NCBI GenBank assembly: GCA_902490145.1
Contig: CABUCT010000018.1
Location: 1 to 14,044, forward strand
Reading direction: 5' to 3'
DNA: 14,044 nt
DNA from: an uncultured Oscillospiraceae bacterium
GTDB taxonomy: Bacteria > Bacillota > Clostridia > Oscillospirales > Acutalibacteraceae
The translations under genes and the position numbers were made by a program. The notes under the pieces are model-generated. The model was not told the DNA's origin, searched no databases, and was given only the letters and a program-made list of their open reading frames with translations. How positions within the stretch are numbered: the stretch's first letter is position 1; every line of letters starts with the position of its first letter. Of this stretch, positions 1 to 7,011 are shown piece after piece.

Positions 1-83
1 CAGTTTAAAATGAACATATTTTTGCCCCGACAAGGCATAAAATCGATGGCATACTTGCCGTAGACAGAGATTTGAAGCGTCGG
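1..83 (+). repeat. Dispersed repeat fragment, copy 1 (cut by window start)
   Basis: This stretch matches the reverse complement of 6413-6488 almost throughout. Shared blocks include CAGTTTAAAATGA at the left end and AGACAGAGATTTGAAGCG near the right end, with a few substitutions and about 7 nt of length difference in the middle. The match begins at base 1, so the repeat probably continues outside the window. Similarity stops abruptly after base 83. No protein is apparent. Between 84 and 250 I see nothing recognisable. Confidence 0.75.
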
Positions 84-250
84 TTTCAGCAAAAAATAGG
101 GCATTTTAAACCATATCGAGGTAGTCTTTTCTTAGCTTAAGCGGCAATAATTCAAGAATTATATCTTTAAAATTATTAAAAAATGTGATAACAGAATTAA
201 CGGGACAAAGTATCCAAAACAAAGGTTTGAAGATTGTGCATTTTTTTATC

Positions 251-279
251 TTGACGGTATAAGATGTTTATTTTAAAAT
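251..279 (+). promoter_or_regulatory. Sigma-A-type promoter of the first C39/dockerin gene
   Basis: TTGACG (251-256) is followed after exactly 17 nt by TAAAAT (274-279), each one base off the vegetative consensus. The expected transcription start near 286 leaves a short leader containing GGAGG. It lies too close to the ATG at 294 for that codon to be used well, which supports translation from 312. Confidence 0.7.
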
Positions 280-295
280 CATCTTAGAAATATAT

Positions 296-300
296 GGAGG
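296..300 (+). promoter_or_regulatory. Ribosome binding site that decides the start at 312
   Basis: GGAGG lies 11 nt before the ATG at 312. The in-frame ATG at 294 overlaps this site and has no ribosome binding site of its own, so it is unlikely to be the start. Confidence 0.7.
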
Positions 301-311
301 ATAATATAAAT

Positions 312-2129
312 ATGAGGAATTATTGTACCGACTGTAAATCATTAAATGATTGCAAACGGGTATTAAAACCCATAGCAATTCTGTTTTTGATAATTTCACT
401 GCTTATTTCAATGATATCTGTTTGTGCCGTTAAGGCAAATGCTGACGTAGTTGCATACAGTCAGTACGACAACCGCTGGAGAGGCTGGGTATACGGCGGC
501 GGAAACATCGGGGATACCGGATGCGGAATTCTTTCTACCACCAACGCCATCAACTATCTCTGCGGGCTTAATGATGTCGGAGGATTTATTGATGAGCTGG
601 CAACCTGGGCACATAATCGCGGTGCATTTAATCCCGGAAGCAGTGATGACGGAACATACCGACTGGATCTTTATCCTTATCTTGAGGATGCATTTGGTGC
701 TAAGTACGGCTTCAAGGTTGACGAAGGTTCGATATGGGGAAATGCAAGATCCGAAACCCTTAAAAATCATTTGGCAAACGGAGGGGTTTCGGTTGCACAC
801 GTAGCAGGCCACTTTATTTGTCTTGCAGGATACAATTCAAACGAAAACACATTTTTGGTGCTCGATTCAGCTCCGTCTTATAACAGAGGAACACCATACG
901 GTGTGGCTTGGCTGTCCGAAGCCGATCTTACCGGAAATTATTCTCAAATGATCGTTGACTGGTTCTGTCTTATCAGTGCGGCCAATGTCGTTCCGGTGAA
1001 ACCTTATATAATCGAAGGCGAATATTATCTTAATGACTGTGATTCCCAGAAAGGCTGGCGAACTGCCTATAATACCGGACTTGCACTCGGCGAATCAACG
1101 TATCCTCCCGGATACTATATGGTAATGAATGCTAATGACTGGCAGGCAAACAACGACCCCTGTATCGGAGCGATGGCATTTTATGAATATACAGACGGGT
1201 ATGAAGCTGATCTTACGGGTTACGATACTATTTATTTTGATTTGTATTCAAGTGTTGATTATCGTAATGCCGGACGTGACAGCGACTATTTTCAGATAAA
1301 CTTTTTTACAAGCGGTGAGGACGGATACAACCTTACTATCCCAGCAAGTCAAATTGCTTCTGATTGGCACTCATATGCAATCAAAAAATCAGCTATTGCA
1401 GCGGCTGTTCCCAGTGCAGACTGGAGTTCTATCGCAGGAATTCGTTTTACTTGGTTTAATATGTCTCACGGTGAAAACGTAACGTTTGCCATTGATACTG
1501 TGAAGGCATATAATTCTGCACTTAAAGAAACTTCAGCTATTGACGTTCCGGATACCGTAACAATGAAAAATGACGGTAGTTTTTCCTTTGACATGTCATA
1601 CAGCGGATGCAGATCCTTTGACACATGGTTTGGAATTTATCCCGAAAGCCAGACTTCGTTTAACGCAGAAAGCACATTTGGTGTATGGGGATTTTTTGCT
1701 AACGGAGGGTATCAGTCGAGCGTTTCAAGCAGTAACGGAATTCCAACGTCCGGCGTGATAAACGTTTCAACCGATAACATACTCTCTGAACAATACGGAA
1801 ATAACGGAACTTTTACAAATGGAAATACTTACAGGGTAGTAATGTTCTACAACGATACTGACCGCGGATATGAGGTTATTGCATCTGATACATTTACATT
1901 GATTGCGGAAACTCCGGAAATTAAAGAGGGAGACGCAGATAACAACGGAGTAATATCGTCGCTTGATGCTCTTATGACCTTGCAGCAAGCGGTATTTAAG
2001 ATAAATTTGCCCTCAGATATTGCTAAAGCTTGTGATGTGGACGGCGACGGATTTGTAACAGCCATAGATGCTTTAATGATTCTTCAGTTTTCAGTGGGAA
2101 AAATCACGGAATTTACCAAAGTGATATAA
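312..2129 (+). CDS. Secreted C39-like cysteine peptidase with C-terminal type I dockerin
   Basis: Predicted 605-aa exported protein. Residues 1-44 form a long signal peptide (basic n-region, hydrophobic core, likely cleavage after KANA). Residues 45-222 resemble the C39-like (peptidase_C39_2) papain fold: YSQYD..W with Q51, GDTGCG with Cys71, GHFICL with His167, and VLDSAP with Asp185, a plausible Gln/Cys/His/Asp active site. About 236-400 is a beta-rich module resembling a carbohydrate-binding jelly roll, and 405-530 a second Ig-like beta region; both are fold-level guesses. Residues 540-600 are a clear dockerin with two calcium loops (DADNNG..SSLD from D541, DVDGDG..TAID from D575), each followed by an ALM-LQ helix. 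The dockerin should anchor the protein to a cohesin scaffold outside the cell. Substrate is unknown: a protein, a peptide cross-link or a cell-wall component are all possible. A close paralogue begins at 13301. Export and dockerin are secure; catalysis is inferred. Confidence 0.9.
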   Translation: MRNYCTDCKSLNDCKRVLKPIAILFLIISLLISMISVCAVKANADVVAYSQYDNRWRGWVYGGGNIGDTGCGILSTTNAINYLCGLNDVGGFIDELATWAHNRGAFNPGSSDDGTYRLDLYPYLEDAFGAKYGFKVDEGSIWGNARSETLKNHLANGGVSVAHVAGHFICLAGYNSNENTFLVLDSAPSYNRGTPYGVAWLSEADLTGNYSQMIVDWFCLISAANVVPVKPYIIEGEYYLNDCDSQKGWRTAYNTGLALGESTYPPGYYMVMNANDWQANNDPCIGAMAFYEYTDGYEADLTGYDTIYFDLYSSVDYRNAGRDSDYFQINFFTSGEDGYNLTIPASQIASDWHSYAIKKSAIAAAVPSADWSSIAGIRFTWFNMSHGENVTFAIDTVKAYNSALKETSAIDVPDTVTMKNDGSFSFDMSYSGCRSFDTWFGIYPESQTSFNAESTFGVWGFFANGGYQSSVSSSNGIPTSGVINVSTDNILSEQYGNNGTFTNGNTYRVVMFYNDTDRGYEVIASDTFTLIAETPEIKEGDADNNGVISSLDALMTLQQAVFKINLPSDIAKACDVDGDGFVTAIDALMILQFSVGKITEFTKVI

Positions 2130-2298
2130 AATTCCAAGTTATACATTTATTAGACAGAACAAAAGCTTTTATTTTAAACAGTAACAAATTAATTCTGAAT
2201 TTTAATATCGGGCGGATAATTCAAATGTCGTATTAACCGAAAATCATGTGTTGTCAGATATGAAACAATTTTGACAGGAAGATTTATTCGAGCTATAA

Positions 2299-2336
2299 AA
2301 AAGCCTTGATAATACTGTGGTATTATCAAGGCTTTT
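2299..2336 (+). terminator. Strong intrinsic terminator after the C39/dockerin gene, probably bidirectional
   Basis: A perfect 17-bp stem (2299-2315 with 2320-2336) closes a TGTG loop. Its base pairs A against T, so an AAAA/TTTT pair serves as U-tract on either strand. It sits 170 nt after the stop codon, between convergent genes. The stretch 2130-2298 before it holds no recognisable gene or motif. Confidence 0.85.
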
Positions 2337-2408
2337 GAAGATGGTCGAATCTTTCCTTTGAAGCTGAAGCCTTTTATATGCCTGAATCAAGATTCCCGGC
2401 ATATAAAT

Positions 2409-2440
2409 ACCCCCAACGCATTAAAAAATGCATTGGGGGT
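2409..2440 (-). terminator. Intrinsic terminator of the rsmA-dCMP deaminase operon
   Basis: A 14-nt stem with one C/A mismatch (2409-2422 with 2427-2440) and an AAAA loop contains a run of five C-G pairs. It lies 41 nt downstream of the dCMP deaminase stop and is followed on the minus strand by an AT-rich tract. Together with the hairpin at 2299-2336 it separates two convergent transcription units. Confidence 0.8.
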
Positions 2441-2480
2441 TATTTATGTTATGGTTAGCTGTTGGATGGTATTTTTATTA

Positions 2481-2969
2481 TTAATAACCGAATTTGTTCA
2501 CCAACGAATCATCATTGAATACCCAGTCGCGAACAATAACGGTTTCGTATTCGGTCTTAGTTCTGCGAATAACCACACGGTCGATTCCCGAATTTATTAT
2601 GTGGCGTTTGCACATTGCACAGGAATTAGCACTTTCCACAAGCTCTCCTGTACGTGCATCTTTTCCGACAAGATAAAGTGTTGATCCGATCATATCGGAA
2701 CGTCGGGCGTTGATTATGGCGTTGGTCTCGGCATGAACTGAGCGACAAAGCTCATATCTTTCGCCCCTGGGGATATTAAGACTTTCGCGGAAGCAAAATC
2801 CCAAATCAATACAGTTTTTACGGCCTCTTGGAGCACCCGTGTATCCGGTTGAGATAATTTGATCGTTATTTACGATTATTGCACCGAAATTTCTCCTAAG
2901 GCAGGTGCCTCTTTCAAGAACCGTCTCGGCGATATCCAAATAATAGTTTTGCTTGTCTGTCCGCTGCAT
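2481..2969 (-). CDS. Deoxycytidylate (dCMP) deaminase, ComEB-like
   Basis: Cytosolic zinc enzyme expected to deaminate dCMP to dUMP, feeding thymidylate synthesis. The 162-aa product has the family's N-terminal LDIAETVLERGTCLRR...GAIIV block, the zinc and proton-shuttle motif HAE (H79, E81), and the second zinc motif NSCAMCKRHIINSG (C117, C120). The usual Pro before the first Cys is replaced by Ser here, which should be tolerated. GYTGAPRG and the insert with extra Cys residues (about 43-75) are typical of dCMP rather than cytidine deaminases. I chose the ATG at 2969 because GGGGG lies 7 nt before it; the ATG two codons upstream at 2975 is only 1 nt from that G run. It is the last gene of the rsmA operon, 65 nt after the acyltransferase gene. 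Confident at family level; paralogous roles such as ComEB labelling do not change the reaction. Confidence 0.9.
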   Translation of the reverse strand: MQRTDKQNYYLDIAETVLERGTCLRRNFGAIIVNNDQIISTGYTGAPRGRKNCIDLGFCFRESLNIPRGERYELCRSVHAETNAIINARRSDMIGSTLYLVGKDARTGELVESANSCAMCKRHIINSGIDRVVIRRTKTEYETVIVRDWVFNDDSLVNKFGY

Positions 2970-3034
2970 TTTCATTCCCCCGCTTATCTTTTATTTTATT
3001 CTAAAATATTTTTCACTTAAATGCAATACAATTT

Positions 3035-3796
3035 TCAAAAAATAATTTCTCCCAAAACAAAAAGCAAAGGCTGGTGAAGCAAATAAAACCAAATGGCGTT
3101 CCTGCCCATAAATCCAAGCGGAGAAAACATGCTTTTTTTGATCAGTTTCGGGGCAGTCTTAAAACATCGACCGAAGAAGACTCCGCTGAAAAATATAAAA
3201 CTCCATGGGAGTATCGGGAAATAATCAGCCGAGAAAAACTTGCTGTTAACAAATCCAAAGATGCTGAAATAATTATGAGAATAAAAGTTCTTCGGTAAAT
3301 AATAAGCAAATGATGAAAAGCCGAGATATCCGTTTTCGGTGTTATAAAATATAAGAAAAAGTACAAAAAAAATAATAAAAAACACCTTTGGATTTTGCTT
3401 TTCAATAAGCCGTTTAAATAAAGCAAAAAGCAACCATGACAACGCCAAAAGATGGATTATTCCAAATACGATCAAACAATCAAAAGCAAATTTGTCAAGA
3501 AAGAATGTGACCAGCGAGATAACTCCCGCCACAAAACAAAGCATTATCCCTCTTTTTATCGGCCGATGAGAAAAACGTGTGCAGATTCCGGAAATAAACA
3601 CAAACGCCGCTGCAAAAAACGGCTCAGCCGGCATAAAAAAATTGACCAGTTTGTTTGAAATCTGAGAGGAAAATACATCGCTGAAAAGATAAAACGCATG
3701 ATAAAATATCATGCACAAAACGGCAAATCCTCTTATCTCGTCAAGCAAAGGGTAACGATCCATTTTTTTGTTTAGCTCCATGGTTGAATTATTCAT
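3035..3796 (-). CDS. DUF1624/HGSNAT-type integral membrane acyltransferase
   Basis: A 253-aa polytopic membrane protein, very rich in Phe, Ile and Leu, with about seven hydrophobic segments. The opening RYPLLDEIRGFAVLCMIFYH (residues 14-33) is the hallmark of the heparan-alpha-glucosaminide N-acetyltransferase-like family (DUF1624), which includes OpgC/acyltransferase-3-like relatives. Further family-like blocks are FVFISGIC (66-73), FGIIHLLA (111-118), DYFPILPWSFIFFSG (191-205) and GRNAIWFYLLHQPLLF (231-246), with conserved His33, His115 and His241. Such proteins are thought to move acyl groups across the membrane onto glycans, but the substrate cannot be read from sequence. The ATG overlaps the rsmA stop by 8 nt (ATGAATAA), so translational coupling is likely and the weak ribosome binding site is explained. 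Family call is good, function is open. Confidence 0.85.
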   Translation of the reverse strand: MNNSTMELNKKMDRYPLLDEIRGFAVLCMIFYHAFYLFSDVFSSQISNKLVNFFMPAEPFFAAAFVFISGICTRFSHRPIKRGIMLCFVAGVISLVTFFLDKFAFDCLIVFGIIHLLALSWLLFALFKRLIEKQNPKVFFIIFFVLFLIFYNTENGYLGFSSFAYYLPKNFYSHNYFSIFGFVNSKFFSADYFPILPWSFIFFSGVFFGRCFKTAPKLIKKSMFSPLGFMGRNAIWFYLLHQPLLFVLGEIIF

Positions 3797-4646
3797 TGAT
3801 CAACACATCCGAAAGCCTTGCAAGTTCTTGCAGATTCAGTTCTTCCACCCTCGCACTGGGTGACTTGTCCATGGAAACAAGTGCATTTGACACAGCTTCC
3901 TTAGACACGCCAAGCCCCGAACAAAGTGAATTTTGAAGTGTTTTTCTCCTTTGGCAAAATCCGGCATTTACAAGCCTGAAGAAGAATTTTTTGTTTCTTA
4001 AAACAACGGGTGGATTTTCGTGAGGAGTGAGCTTCATCACAATGCTGTCCACTTTAGGAGCAGGGAAAAAAGAACCGGAAGAAACTTCGAAAAGCTTTTC
4101 CGCCTTTGCATAATATGCCGCCGCCACCGTTACCGCACCGCTTTGACGACTTCCCACAGGTGCGGTTATTCGCCCGGCAAACTCCTTTTGAACCATTACG
4201 GTCATTCCGCTTATGGGCAAATCATTTTCTAAAAACATCATGATAAGCGGAGTGGAAATATAATAGGGAAGATTCGCACAAACATACACTTTTCGGTTTT
4301 TGAACTTTTCTTTTATAAGACTTTTGAGATCCAACTTCATTGCATCTGCATGAACGATTTCCACATTGTCAAAATCCGAAAGCGTGTCCGCAAGTACGGG
4401 CAAAAGTCCGCTGTCGACCTCTATCGACACGACTTTTTCGGCGATTTTTGCAAGTTCGGCGGTTAAAACACCTATTCCGGGGCCGATCTCAAGTATTCCG
4501 TCATCAGGTCCCGCACCGCAAAGTTCGGCCATACGCGGACAAATCGAAGGATTTATTATAAAATTTTGCCCTCTTGCTTTGGTAAGCATTATATTGTTCT
4601 TTGCAAGCAGGGTTTTCACCGTGTTAATATCCGTAAGGTTATACAA
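3789..4646 (-). CDS. rsmA: 16S rRNA (adenine1518/1519-N6)-dimethyltransferase RsmA (KsgA)
   Basis: Uses S-adenosylmethionine to dimethylate two adjacent adenines in the 3'-terminal hairpin of 16S rRNA, a late step and checkpoint in small-subunit assembly. The 285-aa length is normal. Visible motifs: KARGQNF (24-29), SAM-binding motif I EIGPGIGVLT (53-62), the acidic E76 after VVSI, D101 in HADAM, catalytic motif NLPYYIS (125-131), QKEFAGRI (153-160), FFPAPKVDS (193-201) and RRKTLQNSL (233-241). The start is a TTG: GGGTGA lies 6 nt upstream and no nearby ATG preserves the N-terminal helix (the first internal Met is residue 20). First gene of a three-gene operon with its own promoter. Confidence 0.96.
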   Translation of the reverse strand: MYNLTDINTVKTLLAKNNIMLTKARGQNFIINPSICPRMAELCGAGPDDGILEIGPGIGVLTAELAKIAEKVVSIEVDSGLLPVLADTLSDFDNVEIVHADAMKLDLKSLIKEKFKNRKVYVCANLPYYISTPLIMMFLENDLPISGMTVMVQKEFAGRITAPVGSRQSGAVTVAAAYYAKAEKLFEVSSGSFFPAPKVDSIVMKLTPHENPPVVLRNKKFFFRLVNAGFCQRRKTLQNSLCSGLGVSKEAVSNALVSMDKSPSARVEELNLQELARLSDVLINE

Positions 4647-4684
4647 TCAAAATCACCCAATCGAGATCTTTATAAATTTATATA

Positions 4685-4713
4685 ATTTTATCACATATAT
4701 TCCACCAAATCAA
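4685..4713 (-). promoter_or_regulatory. Sigma-A-type promoter of the rsmA operon
   Basis: On the minus strand TTGATT (4713-4708) is followed after 17 nt by TAAAAT (4690-4685). The predicted transcript starts near 4678 and gives a leader of about 30 nt before the TTG start of rsmA. Confidence 0.65.
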
Positions 4714-4793
4714 TGCCCCGGAAATAAAATCCCTTTTACCTTTAATGCCGCTCAACATGGAATTTCAAAAGTTTTTGTTAAAATATCTAAATA

Positions 4794-4820
4794 GGCAGTT
4801 ACCCGCAATAGGTAACTGCC
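4794..4820 (-). terminator. Hairpin, probable terminator of the AEC transporter gene
   Basis: A perfect 10-bp stem (GGCAGTTACC/GGTAACTGCC) with a 7-nt loop. On the minus strand it is followed by TATTTAGATATTTTAAC, a poor but T-rich tail. It lies about 210 nt past the transporter stop and upstream of the rsmA promoter, so it insulates the two units. The stretch 4821-5030 contains only unconvincing short ORFs and no other motif that I recognise. Confidence 0.5.
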
Positions 4821-5030
4821 CAAAAACTTTATTTGTTAAATTTTTAATGAGAAGCATTTTCACCGGATGTATATGTCGAGGGATATCAATTATGAATCAC
4901 CGCACCCTTTATAAACCTGTTTTTTCAATAACGGTATTTTTGTCTGAAAGCTGCACTATGCGTTATTGAACAACATCATACGTCTCAATTGTAAATTTAT
5001 TTTTATGCGGCCCGATTCTATGCCAATCCT

Positions 5031-5954
5031 CTAAACTGCCATTGAAAAAGCCAGCAAAAGCGGCATCGTTATTATTGAAAAAAGAGTGCATATTCCGACA
5101 AGCCTGGATGCAAAAACTCCGTCTTTTTCAAATACCACCGCCATGATAGAAGTATTTCCCGCACACGGAGCACAAACAGGTATCATACAAGCCGTGAGCA
5201 GCTGACCCCTTATTCCGACTGTATATAAAAGACCGAACATAAAAATCGGGCAAATAATCAGCCGTATTGCCGACGAAAGCAAAATTGAGCCTTCGTCGTC
5301 GTTCCTTTTAAGCTTAATATTTGATAAATAAAATCCTATTATTATCATCGCCACAGGAGTATTGAGTGCCGCCAGAGATGAGAGCGGCATAGAAATAACC
5401 GATGGAAGCTTTATTTTAAGCAAAAACAGAGGCAGTCCGATAAGTACACCGATAGTTCCCGGATTCAGAAAAACCTTTTTTAAGTCCATGTTTTTTCCGC
5501 CGAACAGCGAGACTCCGTATGTCCAGATAAGCATATGGAATGCTGCCACGAAAACCGATACCACAAACACTCCTTCACTTCCAAGAATCATATCCGCAAG
5601 AGGCAGTGACATAAATCCGCAGTTTGAAAAGGTGGTTCCGAAACGCAAAATTGATATGTTAGGATCATTTTTTCTGCGGAAAACCAAACGCGAAATAATT
5701 GCTCCCACTGCTGATGACACAATACAGCAGGCAAACGCAATTCCCATTTGACTTAGTTTTGACACAGAAAATTCCACACGAAGAAATGCATTTATAATAA
5801 CGCAGGAAGTAACCACTTTAAAAAGAAGCGTGGACAATTGTTTTGCTCCGCTGCTGTCTATCCAACGAAATTTCCCCGCTGCAAAGCCGGCTCCCATCAA
5901 TATGAACAGGACTATTACCTGATTTAATACTTCAAGTGTATTTTTTAAAAACAC
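5031..5954 (-). CDS. AEC (auxin efflux carrier) family transporter
   Basis: A 307-aa integral membrane protein with about ten hydrophobic segments in two halves, as expected for the AEC/PIN-like branch of the bile/arsenite/riboflavin transporter superfamily. Family-like features are the N-terminal NQVIVLFILMGAGFAAGK, the central FSNCGFMSLPLADMILGSEGVF, NTPVAMIIIGFYLS opening the second half, and a C-terminal CAPCAGNTSIMAVVFEKD crossover region. Bacterial members carry organic acids such as malate or malonate, or unknown anions; the substrate cannot be told here. I chose the GTG at 5954 because AGAGG lies 8 nt before it and the reading frame then begins like other family members. The upstream in-frame ATG at 6023 lacks a ribosome binding site and lies upstream of the likely promoter. 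Single-gene unit. Confidence 0.88.
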   Translation of the reverse strand: MFLKNTLEVLNQVIVLFILMGAGFAAGKFRWIDSSGAKQLSTLLFKVVTSCVIINAFLRVEFSVSKLSQMGIAFACCIVSSAVGAIISRLVFRRKNDPNISILRFGTTFSNCGFMSLPLADMILGSEGVFVVSVFVAAFHMLIWTYGVSLFGGKNMDLKKVFLNPGTIGVLIGLPLFLLKIKLPSVISMPLSSLAALNTPVAMIIIGFYLSNIKLKRNDDEGSILLSSAIRLIICPIFMFGLLYTVGIRGQLLTACMIPVCAPCAGNTSIMAVVFEKDGVFASRLVGICTLFSIITMPLLLAFSMAV

Positions 5955-5978
5955 CCGGATCGCCTCTGATACAATATA

Positions 5979-6008
5979 AATATAAACCTGCCGCTTAAAA
6001 TCTGTCCA
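5979..6008 (-). promoter_or_regulatory. Candidate promoter of the AEC transporter gene
   Basis: On the minus strand TGGACA (6008-6003) and TATATT (5984-5979) are 18 nt apart, each one base off consensus. Transcription would start near 5972, just ahead of the AGAGG at 5967-5963. This supports the GTG start at 5954 over the ATG at 6023. Confidence 0.5.
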
Positions 6009-6357
6009 CGTTTTTCGCGGCATCCCAAAAACTGAGTCTCACATCAATCAAAGCTTTGAACAGGCGATAAAGTAATAAATATTTTTTATCGTCACTCTTA
6101 AAACAGGAAAAGATTTGCTTTTCAGTATGCTCTTAAAACAAAAGACGTCCGCAAGATTTAACTCTTTGTGGGCAACGACAAAAGCCAAGATGAAAGCGTT
6201 GATAGTTCAGTTTAGGTTATAGGATTTTATCTACAAACAATTTGCTTGCAGTAAAGACAAAAACGCAGTTAATCCTAACCTATTTAATGAATTAATGAGT
6301 GTTTTAATGCAAACATAATTCAAATTATGCCGCTCAAATCGGATTGGTATGTGTACG

Positions 6358-6412
6358 TTATGGTCAAGAAGCAAAAACTCGATTGATTTTACTCTTTGTT
6401 GCTTGACCATAA
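6358..6412. repeat. Inverted repeat flanking the dispersed repeat
   Basis: TTATGGTCAAG (6358-6368) pairs perfectly with CTTGACCATAA (6402-6412), and the pairing can be extended imperfectly by several AGCAAA/TTTGTT bases inward. The outer arm ends exactly where similarity to 1-83 begins at 6413, so it may mark an element boundary. Confidence 0.6.
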
Positions 6413-6488
6413 CCGACGCTTCAAATCTCTGTCTATGGCAGCCACGATTTCATTCCTTGTCGGGGAAAAATATGCTCATTTTAAACTG
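6413..6488 (-). repeat. Dispersed repeat, copy 2 (inverted relative to 1-83)
   Basis: Read on the minus strand, this matches bases 1-83 with scattered changes. The longest shared block is AGACAGAGATTTGAAGCGTC. It abuts the large palindrome that follows, so it is probably part of the same family of intergenic repeats. Confidence 0.75.
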
Positions 6489-6509
6489 CTATGCATCGAA
6501 AAAGCAGCA

Positions 6510-6797
6510 GGTGTGGATAGATTTTTGCGTTTGAAACGGCAGTCGGGCAGCCCGCCCGACAACGGTGAAAGCGTGAAAATCCACCGCAGTTTAAAGTTCC
6601 GACACATTGTGTTAGACTCTCGTCAACTTAAGCAAAGCCGACTAATCCAAACCCGATTTTAAAGGATGGATCTCCGCCTTTGCTTTGTTAAAATACTCGA
6701 GAATCCGAAAGAATCAACTGCGTTTTGTGCCGCTTAAAGTTTTGACCGTTGCCGGGCGGTAGCCCGACTGCTGCACACAGCCAAAAATCCGCCTCTT
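6510..6797. repeat. Large imperfect palindrome of two repeat modules
   Basis: Two ~130-140-nt arms (6510-6649 and 6667-6797) are imperfect reverse complements around a centre near 6658. The outer module holds GATTTTTG, then GCAGTCGGGC, a second GC-rich half and CAACGGT; its inverted copy is at 6742-6797. In the left arm it contains a perfect 7-bp hairpin, GTCGGGC/GCCCGAC (6542-6560). The inner module AAGCAAAGCCGACTAATCCA (6630-6649) pairs with 6667-6685 (AAGCAAAGGCGGAGATCCA on the minus strand). Such structure suggests a non-coding repetitive element or a transcribed structured RNA; no transposase is nearby. Confidence 0.65.
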
Positions 6798-6897
6798 TAA
6801 AATTCTTCGACTTAAAACGAGAGGAATTTTGAGCAATTTTGCGTGCAGAGAAAGCCGCAAGGCTAACGCCTGCGGGTGATGACAAGCCGAAATTAAG

Positions 6898-6936
6898 CCG
6901 TTTTAGGCGGGTGTGGATCTGTCGGTTTTGCTTAAG
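6898..6936 (-). repeat. Extra copy of the inner repeat module
   Basis: On the minus strand this reads CTTAAGCAAAACCGACAG and continues ATCCACACCCG, closely matching 6627-6665 on the plus strand (CTTAAGCAAAGCCGACTA, then ATCCAAACCCG). It is a third instance of the inner module of the palindrome at 6510-6797. Confidence 0.7.
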
Positions 6937-7011
6937 CTTCTTCATATCATCCTGTTGAACGGTTCAAAATAACCTGATAATTCTCATTGATGCCAAAAAT
7001 TCTTTTGTGCG

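Larger units (their letters stand above)
6009..7011. other. About 1 kb without a credible gene, rich in short repeats and hairpins
   Basis: Short open frames exist on both strands, but they run through repeated and palindromic DNA, lack convincing ribosome binding sites and look like no known protein. In the left part (6009-6340) I see only one imperfect hairpin (TAGGTT-AT-AGGATT at 6213-6226 with AATCCTAACCTA at 6271-6282). From 6358 on, the sequence is a mosaic of repeats listed separately. A further compact hairpin at 6855-6875 (CCGCAAGGC, TAAC loop, GCCTGCGG, one bulge) sits near the right end. I see no clear terminator after the exporter gene that ends at 7012. No tRNA or rRNA was recognised. 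Confidence 0.7.

Noticed and set aside
408..812. 134-aa minus-strand open frame with a near-identical twin at 13394-13798
   Set aside because: Both are antisense to the duplicated C39 domain. Their similarity simply follows from the paralogous sense genes, and neither has a ribosome binding site.
4745..4969. 74-aa plus-strand frame over the hairpin at 4794-4820
   Set aside because: Passes through a terminator-like hairpin, low-complexity composition, no ribosome binding site.
6349..6662. 61- and 88-aa plus-strand frames
   Set aside because: They overlap one another and the repeat modules, with no domain or initiation signal.
6688..6945. 85-aa minus-strand frame (begins MKKLKQNRQIHTR) in the repeat region
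   Set aside because: It runs through the palindrome and the extra inner module, so its protein-like look comes from repeated DNA. No supporting ribosome binding site or known domain; it resembles spurious hypotheticals from high-copy repeats.
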